Part shown: piece after piece, positions 41,941 through 50,339 of the stretch | How the letters are laid out: each line of letters begins with the position of its first letter | Numbering within the stretch: the first letter of the stretch is position 1 | Source: Laceyella putida | GTDB taxonomy: Bacteria > Bacillota > Bacilli > Thermoactinomycetales > Thermoactinomycetaceae | Assembly (NCBI RefSeq): GCF_042665195.1 | Contig: NZ_JBHTBW010000019.1 | Coordinates: forward strand, 229,898-293,897 | Direction of reading: 5' to 3' | DNA: 64,000 nt | Notes under the pieces: model-generated | Told to the model about the DNA's origin: nothing | What the model saw: the letters and a program-made list of their open reading frames with translations, nothing else | Database searches by the model: none | Position numbers and translations under genes: made by a program

Positions 41941-42517
41941 GGATATTTAAAAGGTTATAATAATTTCAGATAAATACAATATTTGATTACGGATAAATTT
42001 TTATGTAGGTAAGATGGCGAAGAGTCATTTTTTCATTTTAGGGATGTGATTGACGAGATATTACGGATGTTGGTTACTGAAGTATTGCCAGTAAACGGCT
42101 CACCGCCTACGCTGAGGCATGGAGACGGAGCTTGTAACAATCCAGTCGTCAACTCCGACCTTTCAAATGGTGTTGCATCAGGGCAGGTTGAGTCCCATAC
42201 CAGACACGCTGATATGGTCACTGCACAAAGGTACTCAACTTCCCTTACGGTGCAGACATCTTTCTTGATAGCGTGTATCTTTTACGCAGTTGCGCATTAC
42301 CTACTGCAACTCCATAGATACAGTTGTCAAAGAACAAGGAGTGCCTTTAGTACAAGGTATACTCAAGTTCACATTTGGCGCGTATATTCGATATTCCTGC
42401 AACCAAAAGAGAATGTTGTTGCTCCAAGCATTCGAATTCGAATTAACGGGACACCGGGCAACGCCCATCATTCCTCCCCGACTAAGAGGTCGAGGTATCC
42501 TGGAGGAGGCGTTTTTG
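41941..42517. mobile_element. Eroded insertion-sequence-like region
   Basis: About 575 bp without a convincing gene. Frames here are open but unlike any protein I know and have no ribosome sites. The right edge, 42467-42510, has CCTCC..GGAGG enclosing CCGAC/GTCGaGG, which resembles an IS200/IS605 right-end hairpin, and it forms the ribosome site of the next gene. Probably a decayed mobile element; low confidence. Confidence 0.4.
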
Positions 42518-42994
42518 ATGAATATGAGTCAACTCATCTGGTCAGGAAAAGTGTTAACGAGCCTTATGACCTTATTATTTGTTTTTATCGTTGGATTAAT
42601 CGCCATCAAATCATTAATCTTCCTGCTCAGACGCAAGAAAATTGGTTACTTGGTAGCCGGTTTTAAAACGGTTTGGGTGATGTTTGGATTAAGCTACTTT
42701 CTGTTTTTGGGCTTTTATGTGTTTCAAAACTTGCTGACCTCGCAGACGACAGAAGATTGGCTGCGCAATGCCGTGATCACCTTTGTCATCTTGTTGGTGG
42801 GGATCATGTGCTGGCTGGGACCTGTACGGGGCATCCTTGGCTTAACCGTTCAAAAATCGCAAGCGCAATCGAAACAGGGAAACGTATCGGCCGACGGTTG
42901 GGTGGTAGAGAGTTGGTTAGGCGAGGGAGCGGGATTTCACCTTTATTCCGTCGGGGAGAAGAAAGGGAAGTCGAACAAGAAATTGAGTAGTTGA
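42518..42994 (+). CDS. Membrane protein of unknown function
   Basis: 158 residues from ATG 42518, RBS GGAGGAGG. Three hydrophobic helices (about 9-35, 45-68 and 83-105), with a basic loop LLRRKKIG after the first, and a polar C-terminal tail (about 110-158) ending in Lys/Ser-rich GKSNKKLSS. No family recognised. It lies about 90 bp upstream of spoIIM on the same strand. Confidence 0.7.
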   Translation: MNMSQLIWSGKVLTSLMTLLFVFIVGLIAIKSLIFLLRRKKIGYLVAGFKTVWVMFGLSYFLFLGFYVFQNLLTSQTTEDWLRNAVITFVILLVGIMCWLGPVRGILGLTVQKSQAQSKQGNVSADGWVVESWLGEGAGFHLYSVGEKKGKSNKKLSS

Positions 42995-43082
42995 ATCGCG
43001 CTCTCAAACTCTACCTTCATTCAGCATACTCTTTTCGCTTCTGTCATAGAGTAGAATGACGGATGGAAGGAGGCGGAGTTGG

Positions 43083-43745
43083 ATGAAGCAGATGAATAGG
43101 TGGGGGCATTCGATTCAATTACATATTCAGAGTCAAAAGTCACTCTACTTGTTTGTAACCGTGTTGTTCATGATGGGGGTGGTTTTTGGGGCGATTATCG
43201 TGAATACGCTTGATCCCGCGCAAAAGGAAGGATTATTGACTTATTTGGGGCATTTTTTCCGGGGCTTGGATCAGCACACCATTGCGGAACCGGAAGTGGC
43301 GTTTCAACACGCGCTTGGCGATCACTTGAAAACCATTGGGTTGATGTGGATTTTGGGGTTGTCGGTCATCGGGATCCCCCTCTTGTTGGTGTTTATCTTT
43401 TTGAAAGGGCTTGTGATCGGGTTTACGGTCGGTTTTCTTGTCAACCAACTGAGTTGGGAAGGGCTGTGGTTTGCTTTTGTCTCAGTGGTGCCGCAAAATC
43501 TTCTGATGATTCCCGCGCTGATTATCGTGGCGGTGGCGGGGATTCACTTTTCTACGTTATTGGTCAAGAATCGCCTGATTCATTACCGGGGAACCATTTA
43601 CCCGCAGTTTGTCTCCTTTTCGATTTTGGTTACGGTCATGGCTGCGGTGATGCTTGTTTCAGCCGTTTTTGAAGCATATCTTTCCCCAGTCATGATGAAA
43701 GAAGCGATCCCAACAGAACAACTACTTGACCAATCATGGAATTAG
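43083..43745 (+). CDS. spoIIM: Stage II sporulation protein M
   Basis: 220 residues from ATG 43083 (RBS AAGGAGG, 8-nt spacing). Five or so membrane helices with the SpoIIM-typical LIHRSQKS-like start (LHIQSQKSLYLFVTVLFMMGVVFGAIIVN), GLMWILGLSVIGIPLLLVFIFLKG, GFTVGFLVNQL and SVVPQNLLMIPALII. It forms the DMP peptidoglycan-degrading complex with SpoIID and SpoIIP that drives engulfment. Located before fur, as in B. subtilis. Confidence 0.94.
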   Translation: MKQMNRWGHSIQLHIQSQKSLYLFVTVLFMMGVVFGAIIVNTLDPAQKEGLLTYLGHFFRGLDQHTIAEPEVAFQHALGDHLKTIGLMWILGLSVIGIPLLLVFIFLKGLVIGFTVGFLVNQLSWEGLWFAFVSVVPQNLLMIPALIIVAVAGIHFSTLLVKNRLIHYRGTIYPQFVSFSILVTVMAAVMLVSAVFEAYLSPVMMKEAIPTEQLLDQSWN

Positions 43746-43791
43746 TGTTATTTTTAAAATAATTATTATCTAATACTCTCTTTTATGTGGT

Positions 43792-43821
43792 TTGACTTCT
43801 TCCACCACTCTCCAATATAAT
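43792..43821 (+). promoter_or_regulatory. Sigma-A promoter of fur
   Basis: TTGACT (43792-43797), an 18-nt spacer and TATAAT (43816-43821), about 30 bp upstream of the fur start. Confidence 0.75.
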
Positions 43822-43850
43822 GGTGTCAGATAGACAGGGGGGTGTTTTTT

Positions 43851-44330
43851 GTGGAAGAACGGGTGACTCAAATTAAACAGCAATTATCCGCCCATAATTA
43901 TAAATTAACCCCCCAACGGGAAGCGACGGTCCGTGTGCTGCTGGAAAACGAAGAGGATCACTTAAGCGCAGAGGATGTCTACCTGTTGGTGAAGGAAAAA
44001 GCTCCAGAAATTGGTTTGGCCACGGTTTATCGGACATTGGAGCTATTAAGTGATTTGCAGATTATCCACAAATTAAATTTTGGCGACGGTGTTACCCGCT
44101 ATGAGTTTCGTGCGGAAGGAGCGGAACATCATCACCATCACCTCATCTGTCTCAATTGCGGTACGGTGGATGAAATTATGGAAGACTTATTGGGTCCGAT
44201 TGAGGAGCAGGTTGAGCGGGAGTATGATTTTCAAATCGTCGACCATCGGTTAACCTTCCATGGAATTTGTTATCGATGCAAAGGAAAAGTAACTGATCCG
44301 AAAAAACTAGTAGGTTCCAAAGTGACGTGA
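43851..44330 (+). CDS. fur: Ferric uptake regulator family protein Fur
   Basis: 159 residues from GTG 43851, 8 nt after AGGGGGG. N-terminal winged helix (LTPQREATVRVLLENEEDHL, ATVYRTLELLSDLQI), then a dimerisation domain with the histidine cluster EHHHHHLICLNCG and a second pair CYRC; the two CxxC motifs bind structural zinc. Iron-dependent repressor of uptake genes; the genomic position downstream of spoIIM matches fur rather than perR or zur. Confidence 0.92.
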   Translation: MEERVTQIKQQLSAHNYKLTPQREATVRVLLENEEDHLSAEDVYLLVKEKAPEIGLATVYRTLELLSDLQIIHKLNFGDGVTRYEFRAEGAEHHHHHLICLNCGTVDEIMEDLLGPIEEQVEREYDFQIVDHRLTFHGICYRCKGKVTDPKKLVGSKVT

Positions 44331-44361
44331 GATCTTTTTTGAAAAGGTCTCACTTTTTTTG
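44327..44361 (+). terminator. fur terminator
   Basis: GTGAGA..C (44327 on, overlapping the fur stop) pairs with G..TCTCAC (to 44353), followed by T7. Confidence 0.85.
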
Positions 44362-44427
44362 TGGAATATAATATTTAACCGGAAATTAGCACATGAATAT
44401 GATAGGAATATCAAGGAGGGGTTTATC

Positions 44428-45558
44428 ATGATTATAGGAGTGCCAACAGAAATAAAAAACAATGAAAACCGCGTGGCCATCACGCCGGCGGGTGTGGATG
44501 CTTTGGCGCAGGCGGGTCATGAAGTCCTGATTCAAAGCGGGGCGGGAAATGGAAGCGGTTTCTCGGATGAGCAGTATGTGGCGCATGGCGCCAAGATCAT
44601 GTACACCGCTAAAGAAGTGTGGGAAAACGCGGACATGATCATCAAAGTTAAAGAGCCGCTACCAGAAGAGTATGCTTATTTTCGGGAAAATCTCATCCTC
44701 TTCACTTATCTTCATTTAGCGCCGGAACCCGAACTGACCAAAGCGTTGATGGATAAGAAAGTGGCCGCGATCGCATACGAGACGATCCAACTGGATAATG
44801 GGGCCCTACCCCTGTTGACGCCGATGAGTGAAGTGGCCGGGCGAATGTCAGTGCAAATCGGAGCCCAGTTTTTAGAGAAACCCAAAGGGGGCAAAGGGGT
44901 TCTGCTCGGAGGCGTCCCAGGCGTATTGCCGGGGGAAGTGGTGATTGTCGGAGGCGGTGTCGTGGGAACCAATGCGGCCAAAATCGCTTTGGGGATGGGG
45001 GCCAACGTCACGATTCTCGATATCAATGCTGATCGGTTGAGACAATTGGATGACCAATTCCAAGGTGAACTGCGCACCTTGATGTCGAACCGGTACAATA
45101 TAGCTGAGGCGGTCAAAAAAGCGGATCTGTTGGTGGGGGCAGTCTTGATTCCCGGTCGTCGCGCGCCTCGCCTGGTGACGGAAGAGATGGTCCAATCCAT
45201 GCAACCGGGCTCCGTGATTGTCGACGTGGCGATCGACCAAGGGGGTTCCATTGAAACCATCGACCGGGTCACGACTCATAGTGATCCCACTTATGTGAAG
45301 CATGGGGTCGTTCATTATGCGGTGGCCAATATGCCCGGGGCTGTGCCCAGAACGTCGACGATTGCGCTAACCAATGTGACCATTCCGTATGCCGTTCTCA
45401 TCGCCAACAAGGGGTTGGCGCAAGCGCTCTCCGAAAATCGATTCTTGGCGCGCGGCGTCAACGTCATCAATGGGCAGGTTACCTATCCCGCAGTTGCGGA
45501 GAGTCTGGGACTCCCCTTTGTGTCGCTGAATGATGCGGTGGGGCGGCAACTCGCATAG
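44428..45558 (+). CDS. ald: Alanine dehydrogenase
   Basis: 376 residues from ATG 44428 (RBS AAGGAGGGG); the longer frame from 44359 is leader. It interconverts alanine and pyruvate with NAD. Family sequence throughout: GVPTEIKNNENRVAITPAGV, KVKEPLPEEY with the substrate-binding Lys, YLHLAPEPELTKAL with catalytic His, the NAD motif VVIVGGGVVGTNAAKIALGMGA, and VAIDQGG. In B. subtilis ald is elsewhere; here it lies between fur and yqzK. It serves sporulation and alanine use. Confidence 0.96.
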   Translation: MIIGVPTEIKNNENRVAITPAGVDALAQAGHEVLIQSGAGNGSGFSDEQYVAHGAKIMYTAKEVWENADMIIKVKEPLPEEYAYFRENLILFTYLHLAPEPELTKALMDKKVAAIAYETIQLDNGALPLLTPMSEVAGRMSVQIGAQFLEKPKGGKGVLLGGVPGVLPGEVVIVGGGVVGTNAAKIALGMGANVTILDINADRLRQLDDQFQGELRTLMSNRYNIAEAVKKADLLVGAVLIPGRRAPRLVTEEMVQSMQPGSVIVDVAIDQGGSIETIDRVTTHSDPTYVKHGVVHYAVANMPGAVPRTSTIALTNVTIPYAVLIANKGLAQALSENRFLARGVNVINGQVTYPAVAESLGLPFVSLNDAVGRQLA

Positions 45559-45570
45559 TTTGCATATTTG

Positions 45571-45684
45571 ATCGTCCTTTTCCATAGGTTATAGCAACTA
45601 GATGATGCAATGCGTCAAAAACCGTTTTCGCAACGGTTTCCGCTCTCCGACAGTTTTGGAAATCATTTGTAGGAAAAGGACGAT
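45571..45684 (+). promoter_or_regulatory. Long-range inverted repeat covering the yqzK ribosome site
   Basis: ATCGTCCTTTTCC (45571-45583) and GGAAAAGGACGAT (45672-45684) are perfect 13-nt inverses 88 nt apart. The right arm contains the AAAAGGA ribosome site of the yqzK-like gene. Between them is a second hairpin, AAACCGTT/AACGGTTT (45620-45640). If both are transcribed, the stem would hide the ribosome site. Confidence 0.55.
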
Positions 45685-45689
45685 GGCTT

Positions 45690-45935
45690 ATGGTCATTTC
45701 ATTGCGCCGTTTAAAAAGATGGAGTCAATTCCTCTTGTTGTTTGTGTTATTCACCCTTCTCTTGTATCAGTTGTTCGCATTCTTGGTTCCCTTGTTCAAA
45801 CCGGATTATATGTATAAAGAGCCAAGTGGGGGAGCGGTCAAAGTGTTTGGTCAACATGAGGAACCACGGGTGGATGAGGCGCCGATGAAAAAGATAAAAG
45901 AGCGGTTGCTTATTTTTTACTGGTTGGGAGAATGA
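45690..45935 (+). CDS. yqzK: YqzK-like membrane protein (DUF4227)
   Basis: 81 residues. A basic start (MVISLRRLKRW) is followed by one membrane helix (FLLLFVLFTLLLYQLFAFLVPLF), then a polar extracytoplasmic or cytoplasmic tail ending in MKKIKERLLIFYWLGE. It matches B. subtilis YqzK, which lies between fur and xerD (ripX). Here the following xerD is absent and drm comes next. Function unknown. Confidence 0.8.
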   Translation: MVISLRRLKRWSQFLLLFVLFTLLLYQLFAFLVPLFKPDYMYKEPSGGAVKVFGQHEEPRVDEAPMKKIKERLLIFYWLGE

Positions 45936-45938
45936 TGG

Positions 45939-45977
45939 GAAACGACAAGCTTACTTGTTCGTTTCTTTTTTTTTCTC
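45939..45977 (+). terminator. yqzK terminator
   Basis: GGAAACGACAAG pairs with CTTG-TCGTTTC, followed by T9; it lies immediately after the yqzK stop. Confidence 0.85.
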
Positions 45978-46051
45978 TATTTGTAATGAACTTCATTTCA
46001 ATCTAGGGTTTTTTGGTTAACGAGGTTATAATGTTAGTAGGAGTGATGAAA

Positions 46052-47233
46052 ATGAAAATATTTCCCCGTGTTGCACTTATCGTATTGGATAGCGTAGGCA
46101 TTGGGGCCATGCCCGATGCTGCTGAGTATGATGATGCCGGGGCGCATACTCTAGGCCATATTGCCGAATTCAAAAATGGATTACATATGCCGAACTTGAT
46201 GAAAATGGGCTTGGGCAACATCGAACCCGTCCGCGGCATTGAAGCGGTAAAGGAGCCGCAAGCCTACTATGCCAAAATGACCGAACTCTCAAAAGGCAAA
46301 GATACGACAACGGGGCATTGGGAGTTTGTCGGCGTATATACGGACAAACCATTCAAAACGTACCCGGAGGGGTTTCCCAAAGAGTTGATTCAAGCGTTTG
46401 AAGAGCGCACAGGCCGCAAAGTTTTGGGCAATAAGCCTGCTTCCGGCACGGAGATTATCAAGGAATTGGGCGAAGAGCATATGCGGACAGGCGACCTGAT
46501 TGTCTATACGTCCGCCGACAGTGTATTTCAAATTGCAGCGCATGAAGAGGTAATTCCGTTGGAGGAGTTATACCGATATTGCGAAATTGCCCGCGAACTG
46601 ACGTTGGATGAAAAATATTCCGTCGTCCGCGTGATCGCCCGTCCCTTCATCGGTGCGCCCGGCCAATTCACGCGCACGGCCAATCGTCGCGATTATTCGG
46701 TGAAACCGCCGCATCCGACCGTCCTGAATGCCTTGAAAGAGGCGGGTCGGGATGTGATCGCGATCGGGAAAATTTCCGATATTTATGCGGAGGAAGGAAT
46801 TACGCGTTCCATCCACACCAAATCCAACATGGATGGCGTGGACCAGCTTTTAAACGTATTGAATGAACCGTTTGCCGGATTGGCTTTTATCAATCTGGTT
46901 GATTTTGATGCGAAGTTTGGCCATCGCCGTGATCCGGCGGGCTACGCAGCGGCGTTGGAAGAGTTCGACGCGCGCGTGCCGGAAATTCTCGCCCGTTTGC
47001 ACGAAGATGATCTGCTGATCATCACGGCCGATCACGGAAATGATCCCACCCATCATGGAACGGACCATACCCGGGAATACACGCCGTTATTGGTGTACAG
47101 CAAATCGTTGCCGCAAGTGGGCAAATCATTGGGAGTGCGCGCAACTTTCGCCGACATTGGCGCGACGCTTGCCGAGAACTTTGGAGTCCAACCTCCCCAC
47201 ATCGGCCAGAGTTTTTTAAAAGAACTTGAATGA
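46052..47233 (+). CDS. drm: Phosphopentomutase
   Basis: 393 residues from ATG 46052 (AGGAG 9 nt upstream; an ATG 6 nt earlier is possible). Alkaline-phosphatase-superfamily mutase interconverting (deoxy)ribose 1- and 5-phosphate (DeoB). Metal sites: VLDSVGIGAMPDA with Asp, the phospho-Thr region GKDTTTGHWEF, and the second metal site LIITADHGNDPTHHGTDHTRE. First gene of the nucleoside salvage operon drm-pupG-punA-pdp; only 10 bp separate it from pupG. Confidence 0.96.
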   Translation: MKIFPRVALIVLDSVGIGAMPDAAEYDDAGAHTLGHIAEFKNGLHMPNLMKMGLGNIEPVRGIEAVKEPQAYYAKMTELSKGKDTTTGHWEFVGVYTDKPFKTYPEGFPKELIQAFEERTGRKVLGNKPASGTEIIKELGEEHMRTGDLIVYTSADSVFQIAAHEEVIPLEELYRYCEIARELTLDEKYSVVRVIARPFIGAPGQFTRTANRRDYSVKPPHPTVLNALKEAGRDVIAIGKISDIYAEEGITRSIHTKSNMDGVDQLLNVLNEPFAGLAFINLVDFDAKFGHRRDPAGYAAALEEFDARVPEILARLHEDDLLIITADHGNDPTHHGTDHTREYTPLLVYSKSLPQVGKSLGVRATFADIGATLAENFGVQPPHIGQSFLKELE

Positions 47234-47243
47234 GGTGATCCAT

Positions 47244-48068
47244 ATGACGACCCGTGCACAAATCAGTGAAGCGGCTCAGTTTATTCGTGAAAACACCAAG
47301 GTGACTCCCAGAATCGGCTTAATCTTGGGTTCAGGCTTGGGCATATTGGCGGATGAGATTGAAGATGCCCGTCACATTCCATACCAAGACATTCCGCACT
47401 TTCCGGTGTCCACCGTTGAAGGCCATGCGGGCGAATTGATCATCGGTGATTTGGAAGGCACCCCCGTTTTGGTGATGGCTGGCCGCTTTCATCTGTATGA
47501 GGGGCATGATGCGGCAAAAGTTTCGTTTCCGATCCGCGTTATGAAAGAATTGGGCATCGATTATCTGCTGGTGACCAACGCGGCGGGTGGCATCAATGAA
47601 AGCTATGAAGCGGGCAATCTCATGTTGATCAAGGACCATATCAACATGATGTTCCGCAATCCGCTGATTGGACCCAACGACCCGGATTTGGGTGTGCGTT
47701 TCCCGGATATGTCCAATGCCTATGACGTTGAATTGCGTGAGTTAGCGCACCGGGTCGCGAAAGAACAAGGCGTCCAGTTGAAGGAAGGGGTTTATGCCGC
47801 TGTTCTGGGCCCCTCCTATGAGACACCAGCCGAGATTCGCATGCTGCGCACATTGGGCGGTGATGCTGTGGGCATGTCGACTGTGCCCGAAGTGATTGTC
47901 GCCCGTCATGCTGGCATCCGCGTGTTGGGAATCTCTTGCATCACCAATATGGCGGCAGGCATTTTGCCGCAACCGTTAAGTCATGATGAGGTGATGGAGA
48001 CGGCAAACCAAGTGAAGGGGATGTTTATTCGCCTTGTCAAAGGCTTAGTTCGGGAGATGGGCGCATAA
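47244..48068 (+). CDS. pupG: Purine nucleoside phosphorylase I (6-oxopurine type)
   Basis: 274-residue trimeric-type purine nucleoside phosphorylase. LILGSGLG binds phosphate, TVEGHAG and NAAGGIN form the ribose/phosphate site, and the base is read by Glu193 in GPSYETPAE and Asn235 in CITNMAAG. This Glu/Asn pair is the one known from human and bacterial enzymes that prefer inosine and guanosine. It starts at ATG 47244 (RBS GAGGTGAT). It precedes a paralogue in which both base-reading residues differ. Confidence 0.95.
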   Translation: MTTRAQISEAAQFIRENTKVTPRIGLILGSGLGILADEIEDARHIPYQDIPHFPVSTVEGHAGELIIGDLEGTPVLVMAGRFHLYEGHDAAKVSFPIRVMKELGIDYLLVTNAAGGINESYEAGNLMLIKDHINMMFRNPLIGPNDPDLGVRFPDMSNAYDVELRELAHRVAKEQGVQLKEGVYAAVLGPSYETPAEIRMLRTLGGDAVGMSTVPEVIVARHAGIRVLGISCITNMAAGILPQPLSHDEVMETANQVKGMFIRLVKGLVREMGA

Positions 48069-48080
48069 GGAGGATATGAG

Positions 48081-48914
48081 ATGAAGCAGAGAGAGAAGAT
48101 CGAAGCCGCCAAACGGAAAATCGCAGGCTTGACCACCATCCAACCGGAGATTGGCTTGATTCTCGGTTCGGGCTTGGGCGATTTGGCTAATGAAATCGAA
48201 GACGCGGTGGTCGTGCCATATGGGGAGATTCCCCATTTCCCTGTGTCCACCGTCGAAGGGCACGCTGGCCAGTTGGTCGTCGGCACATTAGCCGGAAAAG
48301 CGGTGGTGGCGATGCAAGGGCGGTTTCATTTCTATGAAGGATACAGCCAACAAGAAGTCGTGTTCCCCGTATATGTGTTGAAAGCGCTCGGGGTGAAAGT
48401 CCTGATTGCCACCAATGCGGCGGGTGGCATGAATCCGGCCTTCCAACCAGGCGATCTGATGGTGATTACCGACCATCTCAACTTTACGGGTTCCAACCCA
48501 TTGATCGGACCCAATGATCCGGAGTTGGGTCCCCGTTTTCCGGACATGTCCCAAGCGTACAGTCCGGCGCTCCGCGAATTGGCGCACCGAGTGGCGGACA
48601 AGCAAGGAACCCGCTTGCAACAAGGGGTGTATGCCGGGATTAGCGGGCCAACTTATATGACGGCGGCGGAGTTGATCATGTTGCGACGCGTGGGCAGTGA
48701 TGCGATTGGGATGTCCACGGTGCCGGAAGTAATTGCCGCCCGCCATGCGGGCTTGGAAGTGCTGGGGATTTCCTGCATCACTGACATGGCGGTGGGCGAG
48801 GAACTGGCCGCGGAGCCACTCACCCATGAACAAGTGGTGGAAGTGGCCAATCGGACGAAACCGGTCTTTATGAATCTGATCAAAGGAATCGTGCAAGAGG
48901 TAGAAAGCAAATGA
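48081..48914 (+). CDS. Second trimeric-type purine nucleoside phosphorylase with altered base site
   Basis: 277 residues, co-linear with PupG without gaps over the core, so the positions compare directly. It keeps the phosphate loop, TVEGHAG and NAAGGMN, but has Met193 (GPTYMTAAE) where PupG has Glu, and Asp235 (CITDMAVG) where PupG has Asn. In human PNP an Asn-to-Asp change at the equivalent residue confers activity on adenosine, so a 6-aminopurine or modified-base preference is inferred. RBS AAGGAGGA; 12 bp after pupG, 4-nt overlap with pdp. Confidence 0.93.
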   Translation: MKQREKIEAAKRKIAGLTTIQPEIGLILGSGLGDLANEIEDAVVVPYGEIPHFPVSTVEGHAGQLVVGTLAGKAVVAMQGRFHFYEGYSQQEVVFPVYVLKALGVKVLIATNAAGGMNPAFQPGDLMVITDHLNFTGSNPLIGPNDPELGPRFPDMSQAYSPALRELAHRVADKQGTRLQQGVYAGISGPTYMTAAELIMLRRVGSDAIGMSTVPEVIAARHAGLEVLGISCITDMAVGEELAAEPLTHEQVVEVANRTKPVFMNLIKGIVQEVESK

Positions 48915-50236
48915 ACACGGTAGAAATCATTCGCAAAAAGCGGGATGGGCAAGAGCTCACCACCGCGGAGATTAAGAAACTCATCCGTGGTTACACCGAT
49001 GGCTCCATCCCGGATTACCAGATGTCGGCCTGGGCGATGGCCGTCTATTATCAAGGCATGAGTGATCGCGAAACGGCCGATCTCACCATGGCGATAGTGG
49101 AATCCGGTGAGCAAGTGGATTTATCGCAAATCGCAGGCATCAAAGTGGATAAGCACAGCACGGGCGGAGTGGGGGATACCACCACCCTCGTGCTTGGCCC
49201 GCTCGTGGCGGCGGCGGGGGTGCCCGTTGCTAAATTGTCCGGTCGGGGCCTGGGCCATACCGGCGGCACCATCGATAAATTGGAGTCGATTCCCGGTTTT
49301 TCCACCGAACTGGCATCAGCTGAATTCGTCAAACGGGTGAATGATGATAAGATTGCCGTGATCGGCCAAACGGCCGATCTCACCCCAGCTGACAAAAAGC
49401 TGTATGCGCTCAGGGATGTCACGGCGACAGTGGACTCGATTCCGCTCATCGCCAGTTCGATCATGAGCAAGAAAATCGCTTCAGGTGCCGATGCCATTGT
49501 CTTGGATGTCAAGACGGGCGAAGGGGCGTTTATGAAAGAGGAAGCAGATGCGATCCGCCTGGCGCAAGCGATGGTGGCGATCGGCAAACATGTCGGCCGG
49601 ACAACCGTGGCGGTGGTCAGCGATATGAGCCAACCATTGGGATATGCCGTGGGCAATGCGGTGGAAGTAAAAGAAGCCATCGACACCTTAAAAGGGGAAG
49701 GTCCGGCTGACTTAACGGAACTCAGCCTCATGCTTGGCTCCCATATGCTTGTGTTGTCAGGGAAATACGGGAACGCCGCCGAGGCGAGAAAAGCGTTGGA
49801 ACAAGCGATTCGCGATGGCTCCGCTCTGGCGAAGTTTAGAGCGTTTGTCGTCGGGCAACATGGCGACGGGACGGTGATTGATCAGCCGGACCGTTTGCTG
49901 CAACCGCGGACAAAGCGTAAAGTCCTGGCGGAACGGGATGGCGTGATCAATAAGATTCATGCTGAAGAAGTGGGTTTATGTGCGATGAAACTGGGGGCGG
50001 GCCGAGCGACCAAGGAAGATCAAATCGACTACGCCGTGGGGATTTTGTTGCACAAAAAAGTGGGGGAACCCGTGAAAAAAGGAGAACCGTTGGCTACTTT
50101 GTATGTGAATAATGAGGAGCCTGTCCAAGAAGTGGAAGCGCGGTTGCGGAGTGCGATGGAAATAGGAACGGAGCCAGTCACTCCGCCTGCCTTGATCCGC
50201 TCTATTGTGACCGAAGCAGGTGTGACCCGGGTGTAA
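48911..50236 (+). CDS. pdp: Pyrimidine-nucleoside phosphorylase
   Basis: 441 residues, overlapping the preceding gene by 4 nt (ATGA). Homologue of thymidine phosphorylase/AnPRT-like enzymes: the family signature SGRGLGHTGGTIDKLESIPG is complete, with the phosphate loop KHSTGGVGDTTTL. C-terminal domain with lysine-rich GILLHKKVGEPVKKGEPL, reminiscent of a biotinyl-like fold. It splits uridine and thymidine to base and (deoxy)ribose 1-phosphate, which Drm converts. End of the salvage operon. Confidence 0.95.
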   Translation: MNTVEIIRKKRDGQELTTAEIKKLIRGYTDGSIPDYQMSAWAMAVYYQGMSDRETADLTMAIVESGEQVDLSQIAGIKVDKHSTGGVGDTTTLVLGPLVAAAGVPVAKLSGRGLGHTGGTIDKLESIPGFSTELASAEFVKRVNDDKIAVIGQTADLTPADKKLYALRDVTATVDSIPLIASSIMSKKIASGADAIVLDVKTGEGAFMKEEADAIRLAQAMVAIGKHVGRTTVAVVSDMSQPLGYAVGNAVEVKEAIDTLKGEGPADLTELSLMLGSHMLVLSGKYGNAAEARKALEQAIRDGSALAKFRAFVVGQHGDGTVIDQPDRLLQPRTKRKVLAERDGVINKIHAEEVGLCAMKLGAGRATKEDQIDYAVGILLHKKVGEPVKKGEPLATLYVNNEEPVQEVEARLRSAMEIGTEPVTPPALIRSIVTEAGVTRV

Positions 50237-50339
50237 GGATGACGTTGGAGCGCCGGTTTCGGAACGCATGCATGAAATGAATACCAACCGATATCGCCGG
50301 TCTGTTCGCTTTATTCCGCGAGGCAGGCCGGCGATGTTG

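Noticed and set aside
42046..42666. 206-codon plus-strand frame
   Set aside because: It overlaps the well-supported membrane-protein gene in another frame and resembles nothing; likely eroded mobile DNA.
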